From: Maribrevibacterium harenarium
GTDB taxonomy: Bacteria; Pseudomonadota; Gammaproteobacteria; Pseudomonadales; Marinomonadaceae
Direction: 5' to 3'
DNA length: 64,000 nucleotides
NCBI RefSeq assembly: GCF_006385675.1
Contig: NZ_VFRR01000001.1
Coordinates: 1 to 64,000 of the forward strand
Shown here: in pieces, positions 43,642-52,149 of the stretch
Position numbering within the stretch: position 1 is the stretch's first letter
Layout of the letters: every line of letters begins with the position of its first letter
Notes under the pieces: generated by a model
The model's database searches: none
Seen by the model: only the letters and a program-made list of their open reading frames with translations
What the model was told of the DNA's origin: nothing
Position numbers and translations under genes: made by a program

Positions 43642-44646
43642 TTACCGTGTTGCGATGCGGTTTCTTCCTTGCCGTTTGGCGTTTTCTAAACACCGGTTGG
43701 CCCGAGCAATAAAGTTTACGGCAGTTTCTTGGCCGATAACAGTGGCGACACCGATAGAGACGGAAATGTTCTCGATATTGCTGCCTCGCTTGTTGCGAAG
43801 CCGTTGACGCGACATCTGTTCCCGCAATATTTCCGCATATTCCGACGCGTAATCTAAGGTTGCCTCATTGATCAATAGGGCAAAAGTGCCACCTTCTAAT
43901 CGAGCTAAAGCTGAGTTATCAATTTTGCGGTTACGAATTAGGTTCGCCATGTAGCAGATCAAGCCAGTGCCCGCACGTCGTCCATACTGCTTGTTTACGG
44001 CTTTTAGATAGTCGATATCGATCAAAAGAATAGAGAGATCATCCTCCGAGCCGGGTAACCACTGGTAAAGATAGCGCTCTAGGCCTTTTTGGTTAAGTAG
44101 GCCGGTCAACGGGTCCAATTCGACGTTGTTGCGTAGTTCTTCCAGTTCCGATTTGAGCCCTTGAATCTCTTTTTGCACCAGTTGTAGGGAAGTCTGAAAT
44201 TTATCCGCATCTTGGAGGGCTTTATGGGTACCTTTTTCAAGGTAATTCACGACTTTGTCAAGGTGCTGCTGACGATCGGCCCGTTTCAGCACGTGGCGGC
44301 TTTTGGTGACCACCTGTTCGAGCTGTTGAATAGAGCTCTTCATTTGTTCAGAGCTGCTGGCGACGGTGTTGATAAGTTGTTCTAAGGTATCTTTGTGTTC
44401 GCTGCCATAGCGCGCTTCCTCGGCAAGGAGGAACTCGTGGAATAGCTCCCGCGATATGAAACTGGGCAAGTGACCGATACGCGCCAGGGTATTATCGACC
44501 AATTGATTCAGGCGCGGAGACGTCTTGCGTACGTACTCGTACCAGATGCCGTAATTGTAGGGCGTGGGGGCAATATCCAATTTTTGCATAAGGGGAACTG
44601 CCTGGCGCAGGAAGCCGTATGCTTGCCTTGGACTATCGTTATGCAT
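43642..44646 (-). CDS. GGDEF-domain protein with degenerate active site
   Basis: 334 aa, soluble. The N-terminal half is helical (LRQAVPLMQKLDIAPTPYNYGIWYEYV, then a coiled coil at about 85-175) and looks like the N-terminus of many pseudomonad diguanylate cyclases. The GGDEF domain starts at ELDPLTGLLNQKGLE (about 176-190) and ends SIGVATV...RCLENAKRQGRN. The signature reads EGGTF (251-255) in place of GGDEF. The upstream ND..GH..GD element reads NK..GR..GT. Synthase activity is therefore unlikely; GTP sensing or protein binding is more plausible. Confidence 0.85.
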   Translation of the reverse strand: MHNDSPRQAYGFLRQAVPLMQKLDIAPTPYNYGIWYEYVRKTSPRLNQLVDNTLARIGHLPSFISRELFHEFLLAEEARYGSEHKDTLEQLINTVASSSEQMKSSIQQLEQVVTKSRHVLKRADRQQHLDKVVNYLEKGTHKALQDADKFQTSLQLVQKEIQGLKSELEELRNNVELDPLTGLLNQKGLERYLYQWLPGSEDDLSILLIDIDYLKAVNKQYGRRAGTGLICYMANLIRNRKIDNSALARLEGGTFALLINEATLDYASEYAEILREQMSRQRLRNKRGSNIENISVSIGVATVIGQETAVNFIARANRCLENAKRQGRNRIATR

Positions 44647-44802
44647 TCCAACCTCAGATACGAAAAGTTAACGGAAACCTAATATGTTAACGCCAGTTCA
44701 ATTAGTCTATGTAATTGATATTATGGCGTAAATTTTTAAAATTCCGTATGGATTACGTTATCTGAGGCGGAAAATGTTAACACAAATGTAATAATATGTA
44801 AT
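44647..44802. promoter_or_regulatory. AT-rich region upstream of the degenerate GGDEF gene
   Basis: 156 bases. Contains three GTTAAC palindromes (44667, 44686, 44776) and a 9-base inverted repeat CCTCAGATA (44652-44660) / TATCTGAGG (44759-44767) embracing the AT-rich core. Probably holds the minus-strand promoter for the GGDEF-thioesterase pair, but no confident hexamers were found. Confidence 0.4.
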
Positions 44803-45150
44803 TTAGCCGCCGGCAAGCTTAGCTTTGATACCCATGTCTGCCAGAAAACGCATCACTTTTTCCCTTTGGTCTCCCTGAATTTCTACTGTCCCTTCTTTAA
44901 CTGCACCGCCAACGCCACAATGGCTTTTTAATTTCTTCGCTAGCGTCTTTAGCTCTTCGGCTGTCATGGCAAGATCTTTAATTAAAGTGACGCCTTTACC
45001 TTTACGTCCTTTAGTCTCGAGCTGAACACGTACGTTGCCGCTGCCCAGTATGGCGTCTGTTGCCTGACAGGCGCAGTCGTCGATGGGATTGTTGCATTCT
45101 GGGCAAAGTCTGCCTTGGTCGGTTGAGTAGACCAAACGTTTATTTTTCAT
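44803..45150 (-). CDS. yciH: SUI1/YciH family translation factor-like protein
   Basis: 115-residue homologue of eukaryotic eIF1. An N-terminal zinc-like knuckle (CPECNNPIDDCACQ, residues 17-30) precedes the SUI1 fold (VRVQLETKGRKGKGVTLI, LKSHCGVGGAVKEGTVEIQGD). E. coli YciH affects initiation fidelity in vitro; the physiological role is uncertain. Sits just downstream of truC on the same strand. Confidence 0.92.
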   Translation of the reverse strand: MKNKRLVYSTDQGRLCPECNNPIDDCACQATDAILGSGNVRVQLETKGRKGKGVTLIKDLAMTAEELKTLAKKLKSHCGVGGAVKEGTVEIQGDQREKVMRFLADMGIKAKLAGG

Positions 45151-45165
45151 ATCAATATCCTAGGG

Positions 45166-45960
45166 TTACGAAATTGTCTGATGACGATACAAATAGCTGA
45201 GCAGATCTTGAAAGTCGGCCGGATAAGGGGCAGTGACATCGACCCTTGCCCCAGAAAAGGGGTGTGTAAAGCTGAGTCGATGAGCATGAAGCATCAATCG
45301 CAGAGCGGTAAAGCCGTGTTCGCGAAAGGCATGGTTTTGATGACGGCAACCGTAACGGGTGTCCCCTAAAATCGGATGGAAGATATGCTTAAAGTGCCGT
45401 CGAATCTGGTGTTTGCGCCCCGTATCGATACGCGCTTCCATAAGGCTCAGCCGCGCCGTGGGGTAGCGACTAACAGGAATTGGTGCTTCAAACCTTGCTA
45501 AAGGTGAATAGTGCGTCACCGCGTCCTTTTCGGTGCCCTCGATTTTAAAACGACTTCTGCCTTTTTCCTCGTTGAGAGTCGCTAATGGGTAATCCACTAC
45601 TCCGGCTTCTTGGACATGCCCCCGACTAAGGGCATGGTACACCTTGGTTACGGTGTGTGACATGAAGTCACTACCTAAACGGCGGGCTGCTTCGGGGGTT
45701 AGGGCTAACAGTAAGGCGCCGGATGTTGCCCGGTCGAGTCGGTGAACGGGGTAAACCCACTGGCCCAGTTGGGTATTCAGGCGTTGTACTACCGCGTCAT
45801 CTTCCCCTTTGGCAAGGTCGGTACGATGTACCAACAAGCCGGATGGTTTGTTAATAATGACTAGATGTTCATCCTGGTATAGCAGTTCTAAAGGTGCAAA
45901 TTCACCTGCGTGATCTGTTCCGGCCATTGTAGGCTCTTGAGGTAAGAAATTGGTCGTCAC
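45166..45960 (-). CDS. truC: tRNA pseudouridine(65) synthase TruC
   Basis: RluA-family enzyme without S4 domain. 264 aa; ILYQDEHLVIINKPSGLLVHR-like opening and the catalytic motif HRLDRATSGALLL. Later TGRKHQIRRHFKHIFHPILGD and RLMLHAHRLSFTHPFSG align well with E. coli TruC rather than RluA/C/D. The first 20 residues before PLELLYQDE are non-conserved, so an internal ATG (MAGTD, residue 12) is an alternative start. Confidence 0.9.
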   Translation of the reverse strand: MTTNFLPQEPTMAGTDHAGEFAPLELLYQDEHLVIINKPSGLLVHRTDLAKGEDDAVVQRLNTQLGQWVYPVHRLDRATSGALLLALTPEAARRLGSDFMSHTVTKVYHALSRGHVQEAGVVDYPLATLNEEKGRSRFKIEGTEKDAVTHYSPLARFEAPIPVSRYPTARLSLMEARIDTGRKHQIRRHFKHIFHPILGDTRYGCRHQNHAFREHGFTALRLMLHAHRLSFTHPFSGARVDVTAPYPADFQDLLSYLYRHQTIS

Positions 45961-45981
45961 TTGGTGTCCTGTAACCGCTGA

Positions 45982-46593
45982 TTAGGGTTGTAATAATTCG
46001 ATTACGGCAGGGTAAAGGTTTTCAAGCACCTTTTTTTGTCCCTCTACGTTGGGATGTAGGCCGTCACTCAACATGAGGGAAGGATCTAGGGCCACATTTT
46101 CTAGCATAAAAGGGTAGTAGGCGACACCTGTTTCTGTGGCTAGCTCCTTAAACATATTGAAGAATTGCTCGGTGTAGAGGCGCCCGTAGTTGGGTGGCAA
46201 ATGGTTACCCACTAACAATACTTCGGCTCCTTGGCGACTGGCGGCGTTTATCATTTGTTTGAGGTTGTCTTTTGCTATATCTAGTGGGTATCCCCGTAAC
46301 CCGTCGTTGGCTCCAAGTTCCAAAATGACCCAATTAGGCTGGTGGGTACGTAAAAGGTTTGGGAAACGGGCGGCACCGCCTTGGGTGGTTTCGCCACTGA
46401 CACTTGCATTCACAATATTTACGTTGGGGTGAGATTGTGAAAGTTTCGCAGACATGAGACTCACCCAGCCATCTTGCTGTCTTAAATTATAGGCAGCGCT
46501 TAAACTGTCACCCATTACTAATAGATTTTGCGCATTAATTGGCGATGCGTTCGCCAGAAATAGCAGGCTAAATAACAGGATAATCTTCTTCAT
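45982..46593 (-). CDS. tesA: Periplasmic SGNH esterase/thioesterase I, TesA
   Basis: Multifunctional periplasmic lysophospholipase/thioesterase. From the ATG at 46593 it is 203 aa, with a signal peptide (MKKIILLFSLLFLANASPINA) cleaved near Ala21. Catalytic Ser30 lies in MGDSLSAAYN; SGET, GANDGLRG and DGLHPN give the remaining SGNH positions. Divergent from ybbA across 16 bases, the same arrangement as tesA-ybbAP in E. coli. Confidence 0.95.
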   Translation of the reverse strand: MKKIILLFSLLFLANASPINAQNLLVMGDSLSAAYNLRQQDGWVSLMSAKLSQSHPNVNIVNASVSGETTQGGAARFPNLLRTHQPNWVILELGANDGLRGYPLDIAKDNLKQMINAASRQGAEVLLVGNHLPPNYGRLYTEQFFNMFKELATETGVAYYPFMLENVALDPSLMLSDGLHPNVEGQKKVLENLYPAVIELLQP

Positions 46594-46609
46594 AAGGGCC
46601 CTTCTAACT

Positions 46610-47308
46610 ATGGACGATACCAATAACGCGGTGGTACTTAAAACCAACAACCTTACCCACGATGTTCAAGCAGGCGGTCAACCGCTGCAAATACTGAAAG
46701 GAATTTCTTTTGAAATCAAGGGTGGCGAGAGTGTCGCCATTGTCGGTGCTTCTGGTTCCGGTAAATCCACTCTGCTTGGCTTATTGGCTGGTTTGGACCG
46801 TCACACCGGTGGGGATATCGAATTAGCAGGACAATCCCTAAACGCTTTGGGGGAAGAGCAGCGGGCGCAGCTTAGAGCGCAACACGTGGGTTTTATCTTC
46901 CAGTCCTTTCACTTACTGCCGAGTTTAACCGCCTTGGAAAACGTGATGTTACCCGGTGAGCTAAAAGCCCGTGATGATGCCAAAGAACTAGCGCAGTCTT
47001 TATTGCAGGCGGTTGGTTTATCCCATCGTATGGGGCATTACCCAAGGCAGCTATCCGGAGGTGAGCAACAACGGGTGGCGATCGCCCGAGCCTTTGCTTC
47101 TGAGCCAAGTATCTTATTCGCCGATGAGCCGACTGGTAATTTGGACTATGAAAATGGTCAGAAAATCGAACAACTATTGTTTGATTTGAATAAAGAAAAG
47201 CAAACAACGCTGGTGGTGGTTACCCATGATCCAGAGCTTGCGGCGCGATGTGACCGTCGTCTGCATATGCATGATGGACGAATCTCGGAGCAGGAGGGGG
47301 CAGCGTGA
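46610..47308 (+). CDS. ybbA: ABC transporter ATPase YbbA
   Basis: MacB/LolD-type nucleotide-binding subunit paired with YbbP. 232 aa; Walker [14 protein letters not shown]-loop [18 protein letters not shown], signature [14 protein letters not shown], Walker [13 protein letters not shown], and [13 protein letters not shown]. The substrate of YbbAP is not settled; linkage to tesA suggests a periplasmic or envelope lipid role. The ATGA overlap couples it to ybbP. Confidence 0.93.
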   Translation: MDDTNNAVVLKTNNLTHDVQAGGQPLQILKGISFEIKGGESVAIVGASGSGKSTLLGLLAGLDRHTGGDIELAGQSLNALGEEQRAQLRAQHVGFIFQSFHLLPSLTALENVMLPGELKARDDAKELAQSLLQAVGLSHRMGHYPRQLSGGEQQRVAIARAFASEPSILFADEPTGNLDYENGQKIEQLLFDLNKEKQTTLVVVTHDPELAARCDRRLHMHDGRISEQEGAA

Positions 47309-49761
47309 TAGCTTGGCGGTTATTGTGGCGGGAAGCCAAAACAGGGGATTTGTTAACGCTATTTTTAGCCTTGGTGTTGTCGGTTGCCACCGTGAGTGGT
47401 ATCGGGCTATTTGTTGATCGTTTACAAACGTCTTTTACCAACCAGTCTGCCACCCTGTTAGGGGCCGATCGCTCGGTGCGGGCAGATGAACCTTTTGCAT
47501 CAGAATGGTACCAACAAGCGCAGCAGCAAAATTTGCAAACAGCCACCACCGTCGGTTTTTCGTCGATGGTGTTTGGTGGGCAAGGGTTGCAATTGGCGCA
47601 AGTGACGGCAGCTTCAAATAACTACCCGTTAAGAGGCGAATATTTAGTCGATAATCAGCTATTTGGTACCGGCATAAGCTCAAATGAAGGGCCTAATGTC
47701 GGGGAAGTTTGGATTTCTTCCCGCTTGGCGAGTTTGTTGTCGGTGTCTTTAGGTGAAACTGTTCGCATCGGGGAGGCGGAGTTTACTGTGAGTCGCTACC
47801 TAGTGCGGGACCCGGGGGCGACCAGCTCTGCTTTCGCGATAGCTCCTCGAGCAGTGATTAATCTGGATGATCTGGCCAAGACGGAAGTTATTATTCCTGG
47901 TTCGAGGGTGCGCTATGCCTTCCTCTTTTCGGGAGAACCAGACAATTTAACCTCTTTTGAACAGTGGCTGACGCCCCAATTGGGAGAAGGACAGCGTATT
48001 CGCACCCCGATTCAACGGGGCGAGCGGATTGGTGATACGGTTGGCCGTGCTGAGTCGTTTTTGCTGCTGGCGGGGGCTTTAGCGGTGATTATGTCCGGTG
48101 TGGCGATGGCATTGGCATCGAGCCGTTATGTTAAGCGCCACTTGATTCAATTTGCGGTGATGAAAACCATCGGTGCGACGCCAAATAAGATTGCGGCGAT
48201 TGTGTTATTGCAGCTGGCCGTGATTTTGGTGGCTGGCATCTTGGTGGGCTCCGCCCTAGGTTATGGGGTACAGCACATTATCAGCCAAGTGTTGCAAAGC
48301 CTTATGTCTATCGCATTACCCGCACCTAGTTTAATGAAACTTTGGTTAGGGGCGGCGACGGCCTTTATCTCGCTGGTGGCGTTTTGTCTGCCGTTGTTGA
48401 TTCGTTTAATTCAAGTGACGCCGTTGGCGGTATTGCAACCTTCAGCAGCATTGCCTCCGAGAGTGGCGGTAACCTATCTAACCGGCATCGGTGGCCTATT
48501 TACCTTGATGGTGATCTACACGGGGGGCTGGTTGATGCCGCTAGTTATGCTGGTTGGTATCGGTATTACCAGTTTGGTGGTGGGGTTGCTTGGGCGTTTC
48601 TGTTTCCGCTTGCTGCGCCGTGCTGGTCAGAATATGAGTACCGGCTGGCAGATTGGCTTGGCTGCATTGCCGCGACGAATGCTGTCGAACCTGTTCCAGC
48701 TGTTGGTGTTTACCTTGATTATTATGCTGGCGCTGATCCTTTATGGCGTACAGAACAATCTGATCGCTGATTGGCAGCGGCAGCTCCCAGAGGGCACGCC
48801 AAATCACTATTTGTTTAATGTCCTAGAGAATCAAAAGGACGGTATCCAAAGCTACGCCCAAGACAATGAGTTGGCCATGTCCGAGTGGTTCCCCATGATT
48901 CGGGGTAGGGTAACTCATCTGAACGGGACGCCGGTGGCAGAGTTGTTTGATGAAAGCAAGGATGAGCCAGAGTTGGTGGAGAGAGAGCTTAACCTCACTT
49001 GGTCGACCCCAGAGCGGGAGCAACAGAATGTGGTAGCGGGTGAGTTCGATAATATTGGTGTCTCCGTCGAGCAGGAGGCGGCCAACGAGGTGGGGCTGGA
49101 AATTGGCGACGAGATGACAGTGAGCCTTGGAGGGCTAGATTATACCCTTCCGGTAACCTCCATCCGTAAGGTTGATTGGGAGTCTATGCAGCCCAACTTC
49201 TATCTGATGTTGCCTGCTTCAGTACTGGAGGAGTTCCAAGCTAACTTTGTCTCCAGTATTTTCCTAGACGCAGAGAGCGCGCCACCGTTCTATCGGTTTA
49301 TGGCCAACTATCCCACGGTTTCCATGTTAAATATTGGTGAACTGTTACGTCAGGTGCAGGATATCGTCGCCCAGGTGGGGCAAGCGATTCAGCTGGTGTT
49401 GATCTTTATTTTAGCCTCGGGGGCCTTGGTGCTGTCTGCCAGTGTCCGTACGACCCTAGACGAGCGTTTGGAAGAAGGAGCTCTGCTACGTACCCTGGGT
49501 GCGCGCAAACAGATCGTACGTCAATCCATGCTGATTGAGTTTGGTGTACTAGGTGGTTTGGCGGGACTACTCGGCGCCTTTGGTGCAGAGTTGGCACTTT
49601 ATGGTGTACAGAAGTTTATCTTCAATATGGAAACCAGTTTTCATGGTGTAATCTGGCTAGTGGGGCCGGTTGCTGGTTTGGTAATTGTGACAACCATTGG
49701 TATATTTGCCGCTCGAGCTGTTATTAGCGTTCCTCCTATACGAATACTGCGAGCAAATTAA
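47305..49761 (+). CDS. ybbP: ABC transporter permease YbbP
   Basis: Large FtsX-family permease, 818 aa, with the ten-helix layout of YbbP. TM1 lies near 18-38, helices at about 250-275, 300-325 and 350-375, a middle group at about 400-500, and the C-terminal group near 695-800. The second FtsX core contains LVLSASVRTTLDERLEEGALLRTLGARKQ. Two periplasmic domains lie at about 40-245 and 500-690. Starts within ybbA; polB follows 5 bases later. Confidence 0.92.
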   Translation: MIAWRLLWREAKTGDLLTLFLALVLSVATVSGIGLFVDRLQTSFTNQSATLLGADRSVRADEPFASEWYQQAQQQNLQTATTVGFSSMVFGGQGLQLAQVTAASNNYPLRGEYLVDNQLFGTGISSNEGPNVGEVWISSRLASLLSVSLGETVRIGEAEFTVSRYLVRDPGATSSAFAIAPRAVINLDDLAKTEVIIPGSRVRYAFLFSGEPDNLTSFEQWLTPQLGEGQRIRTPIQRGERIGDTVGRAESFLLLAGALAVIMSGVAMALASSRYVKRHLIQFAVMKTIGATPNKIAAIVLLQLAVILVAGILVGSALGYGVQHIISQVLQSLMSIALPAPSLMKLWLGAATAFISLVAFCLPLLIRLIQVTPLAVLQPSAALPPRVAVTYLTGIGGLFTLMVIYTGGWLMPLVMLVGIGITSLVVGLLGRFCFRLLRRAGQNMSTGWQIGLAALPRRMLSNLFQLLVFTLIIMLALILYGVQNNLIADWQRQLPEGTPNHYLFNVLENQKDGIQSYAQDNELAMSEWFPMIRGRVTHLNGTPVAELFDESKDEPELVERELNLTWSTPEREQQNVVAGEFDNIGVSVEQEAANEVGLEIGDEMTVSLGGLDYTLPVTSIRKVDWESMQPNFYLMLPASVLEEFQANFVSSIFLDAESAPPFYRFMANYPTVSMLNIGELLRQVQDIVAQVGQAIQLVLIFILASGALVLSASVRTTLDERLEEGALLRTLGARKQIVRQSMLIEFGVLGGLAGLLGAFGAELALYGVQKFIFNMETSFHGVIWLVGPVAGLVIVTTIGIFAARAVISVPPIRILRAN

Positions 49762-49766
49762 CTTCT

Positions 49767-52094
49767 ATGACTCCCATTACTGGTCACGGCTATCTTATTA
49801 CTCGCCATAGTCGTGACCAGAATGGCAAGCTCATATTGAGCTACTATCTCAATACTCCCCACGGCATTATTGAAGTTTGTGTTGTCGGCGAACAGGATGT
49901 GTTCTTCACCAATGCGGCGGTAGATTTCCTACCTCAAGTGGACGGTCTAATCTGTGAAACCTTGCCATTAAAGTCGTTTGCCGGTGAGCCAGTGACCATT
50001 GTACGCTGTGACAGTCTTGCCCTGAAACAGCAAGCGGTGGAGCGCTTGCGTCGCGGCGGCTACGAACTATACGAAGAGGATATCGCTCCTCAAGATCGCT
50101 ATTTGATGGAGCGGGGTATTCGTGGCCTAGTAGAGTTCATCGGAGTGCCACAGGGTGCCACTGGTGTTGTTATTCGTGGGCGCTTACGTCGCGCTAGGGA
50201 AGAAAACGTTCCCCAATGGCAAGTTTGGTCTATCGACATCGAAACTTCCGTCAGTCGTAATGAAATTCTTTCGATCGGTATAGTCAGCGAGGCGCTGGAA
50301 GTTGTGCTCGCCGTACAGACTAGCGAATGTGATCTTGCCAATGTGATCCCTTATGGGGATGAAAAAGCCTTACTGCTCGGTTTTATGCGCTTTGTGCGCA
50401 AGCATCAGCCTCATGTTTTTATCGGCTGGAACGTGATCGGCTTTGATATCCAAATGATTGACCGGCGTTGTCGCTTTTACCAAATTACCCCAGCTTTTGG
50501 TGTGCAAGGGGAGCCTTGGCATGTACGTATGAGCAAAGGGACGGGTAAAGCATTCGCTACGATTCCCGGTCGGGTGGTGTTGGACGGTATTACGTTGCTA
50601 AAAGTAGGCGGATATCATTTCGACAGTTATAGCTTGAATCACGTGAGTGCCGAGCTGCTTGGGGAAGAGAAACTGCTGACGGCGAGCTCTAGATGGCAAG
50701 AAATCGAGCGTCTGTATGCCGAAGAGTTTGAGCGCTTTATCGAGTACAATCTGCAGGATTGCCGTTTGGTAGCCAAGATTTTCGCCAAGCTAGCCCTTTT
50801 AACTCTGCAGCAAACCCGCGTCGATTTAACCGGTATCCCGCTAGAGCAAACCGGTGGCTCGGTGGCATCATTTGAAAATCTCTATTTACCCCGTTTACAT
50901 CGTTCTGGTTATGTAGCGCCCAGCTGGCGTGACGAGCCCTTTGTACCAAGCCCGGGGGGATTTGTGATGAACTCGGTGCCAGGGCTTTTTCGCAATGTGC
51001 TGGTTTTTGACTTCAAGAGCCTGTATCCCAGCATTATTCGTACTTTTTTCATTGATCCGCTGGCGCGAGTTGTGGACGCCCCTAGCGGTAGAGTGCCAGG
51101 GTTTCGTGGGGCGGCGTTCAACCGTCAAGTGGCAATTTTGCCCGCCTTGGTGGGTGAGTTAGCCGAGGCCCGAGAACAGGCCAAAGCCCAGCAACAGAGC
51201 ATTCTTAGCTATGCCATCAAGATCATTATGAACTCCTTTTACGGCGTACTTGGCTCGGACGTGTGCCGTTTCTATCATCCGCAATTGGCAAGCTCTATTA
51301 CGCTCAGGGGGCATGAATTGCTCAATATGAGCAAAGAGTGGATGGAGCAACAGGGGGCTAAGGTCATTTATGGAGATACGGACTCCCTATTTGTATGGCT
51401 TGGGGATGACCTAGACGAACAGAAAGTATGGCAAACCGGTGAACATCTGTGTGCTGGGTTGAACCAATATCTTACCGATTGGTGCTGGCAATATGCCCAG
51501 CTAGAGTCCCACTTAGAATTAGAGTTTGAAACCCTATATAGCCGCTTCTACATGCCTACCATTCGTGGTCAAGAAGAAGGAAGTAAGAAGCGCTATGCTG
51601 GACTAAGTAATGGCAGCTTAGTATTCAAAGGGTTAGAGGCAACTCGAAGCGACTGGACGGAGCTGGCGCGACGCTTTCAAACTGAGCTGTTTGAGCATCT
51701 GTTCCACGATCGCGATGTGACTGAATATGTGAAAGACTTTGTAGCACGTTTACACCAAGGGGAGTTCGACCATGAGTGTATCTATCGTAAGCAACTCACT
51801 AAACCCGTCTCCAGCTATATCAAGGTCATTCCACCCCATGTAAGAGTAGCGAAACAGATAGACCTTGAACGGCAACGTCAGGGGCTGGAGCCCATGTTTG
51901 AGCAAGGCCGGCAACGGGTGGAGTACTTTTATAGCCTAGAAGGGGCGCAGCCGTTTGAAAGTTATGAAAATTTAACACGAATTGACTATGATCATTACAT
52001 TAATAAACAGCTTTTGCCGATTGCTGAAGGTGTTTTGGCGTTGCAAGGAATTGAAGTAATGTCACTGCTGACGCCACAATTCAATCTAATTTAG
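49767..52094 (+). CDS. polB: DNA polymerase II (family B)
   Basis: Translesion and replication-restart polymerase with proofreading. 775 aa. Exonuclease motifs: WSIDIETSVS (Exo I), FIGWNVIGFDIQMIDRR (Exo II), YNLQDCRLV (Exo III). Polymerase motifs: DFKSLYPSIIRTF (A), IKIIMNSFYGVLGS (B) and YGDTDSLFVW (C). It is SOS-induced in E. coli, but here it lies 5 bases behind ybbP and I find no LexA-type box, so it may simply follow ybbAP transcription. Confidence 0.97.
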   Translation: MTPITGHGYLITRHSRDQNGKLILSYYLNTPHGIIEVCVVGEQDVFFTNAAVDFLPQVDGLICETLPLKSFAGEPVTIVRCDSLALKQQAVERLRRGGYELYEEDIAPQDRYLMERGIRGLVEFIGVPQGATGVVIRGRLRRAREENVPQWQVWSIDIETSVSRNEILSIGIVSEALEVVLAVQTSECDLANVIPYGDEKALLLGFMRFVRKHQPHVFIGWNVIGFDIQMIDRRCRFYQITPAFGVQGEPWHVRMSKGTGKAFATIPGRVVLDGITLLKVGGYHFDSYSLNHVSAELLGEEKLLTASSRWQEIERLYAEEFERFIEYNLQDCRLVAKIFAKLALLTLQQTRVDLTGIPLEQTGGSVASFENLYLPRLHRSGYVAPSWRDEPFVPSPGGFVMNSVPGLFRNVLVFDFKSLYPSIIRTFFIDPLARVVDAPSGRVPGFRGAAFNRQVAILPALVGELAEAREQAKAQQQSILSYAIKIIMNSFYGVLGSDVCRFYHPQLASSITLRGHELLNMSKEWMEQQGAKVIYGDTDSLFVWLGDDLDEQKVWQTGEHLCAGLNQYLTDWCWQYAQLESHLELEFETLYSRFYMPTIRGQEEGSKKRYAGLSNGSLVFKGLEATRSDWTELARRFQTELFEHLFHDRDVTEYVKDFVARLHQGEFDHECIYRKQLTKPVSSYIKVIPPHVRVAKQIDLERQRQGLEPMFEQGRQRVEYFYSLEGAQPFESYENLTRIDYDHYINKQLLPIAEGVLALQGIEVMSLLTPQFNLI

Positions 52095-52149
52095 TGGTAG
52101 CGCCTCGTTGACTGGTTGAGGCGGCAATGGAATCTTTGGGAGAGATGGC

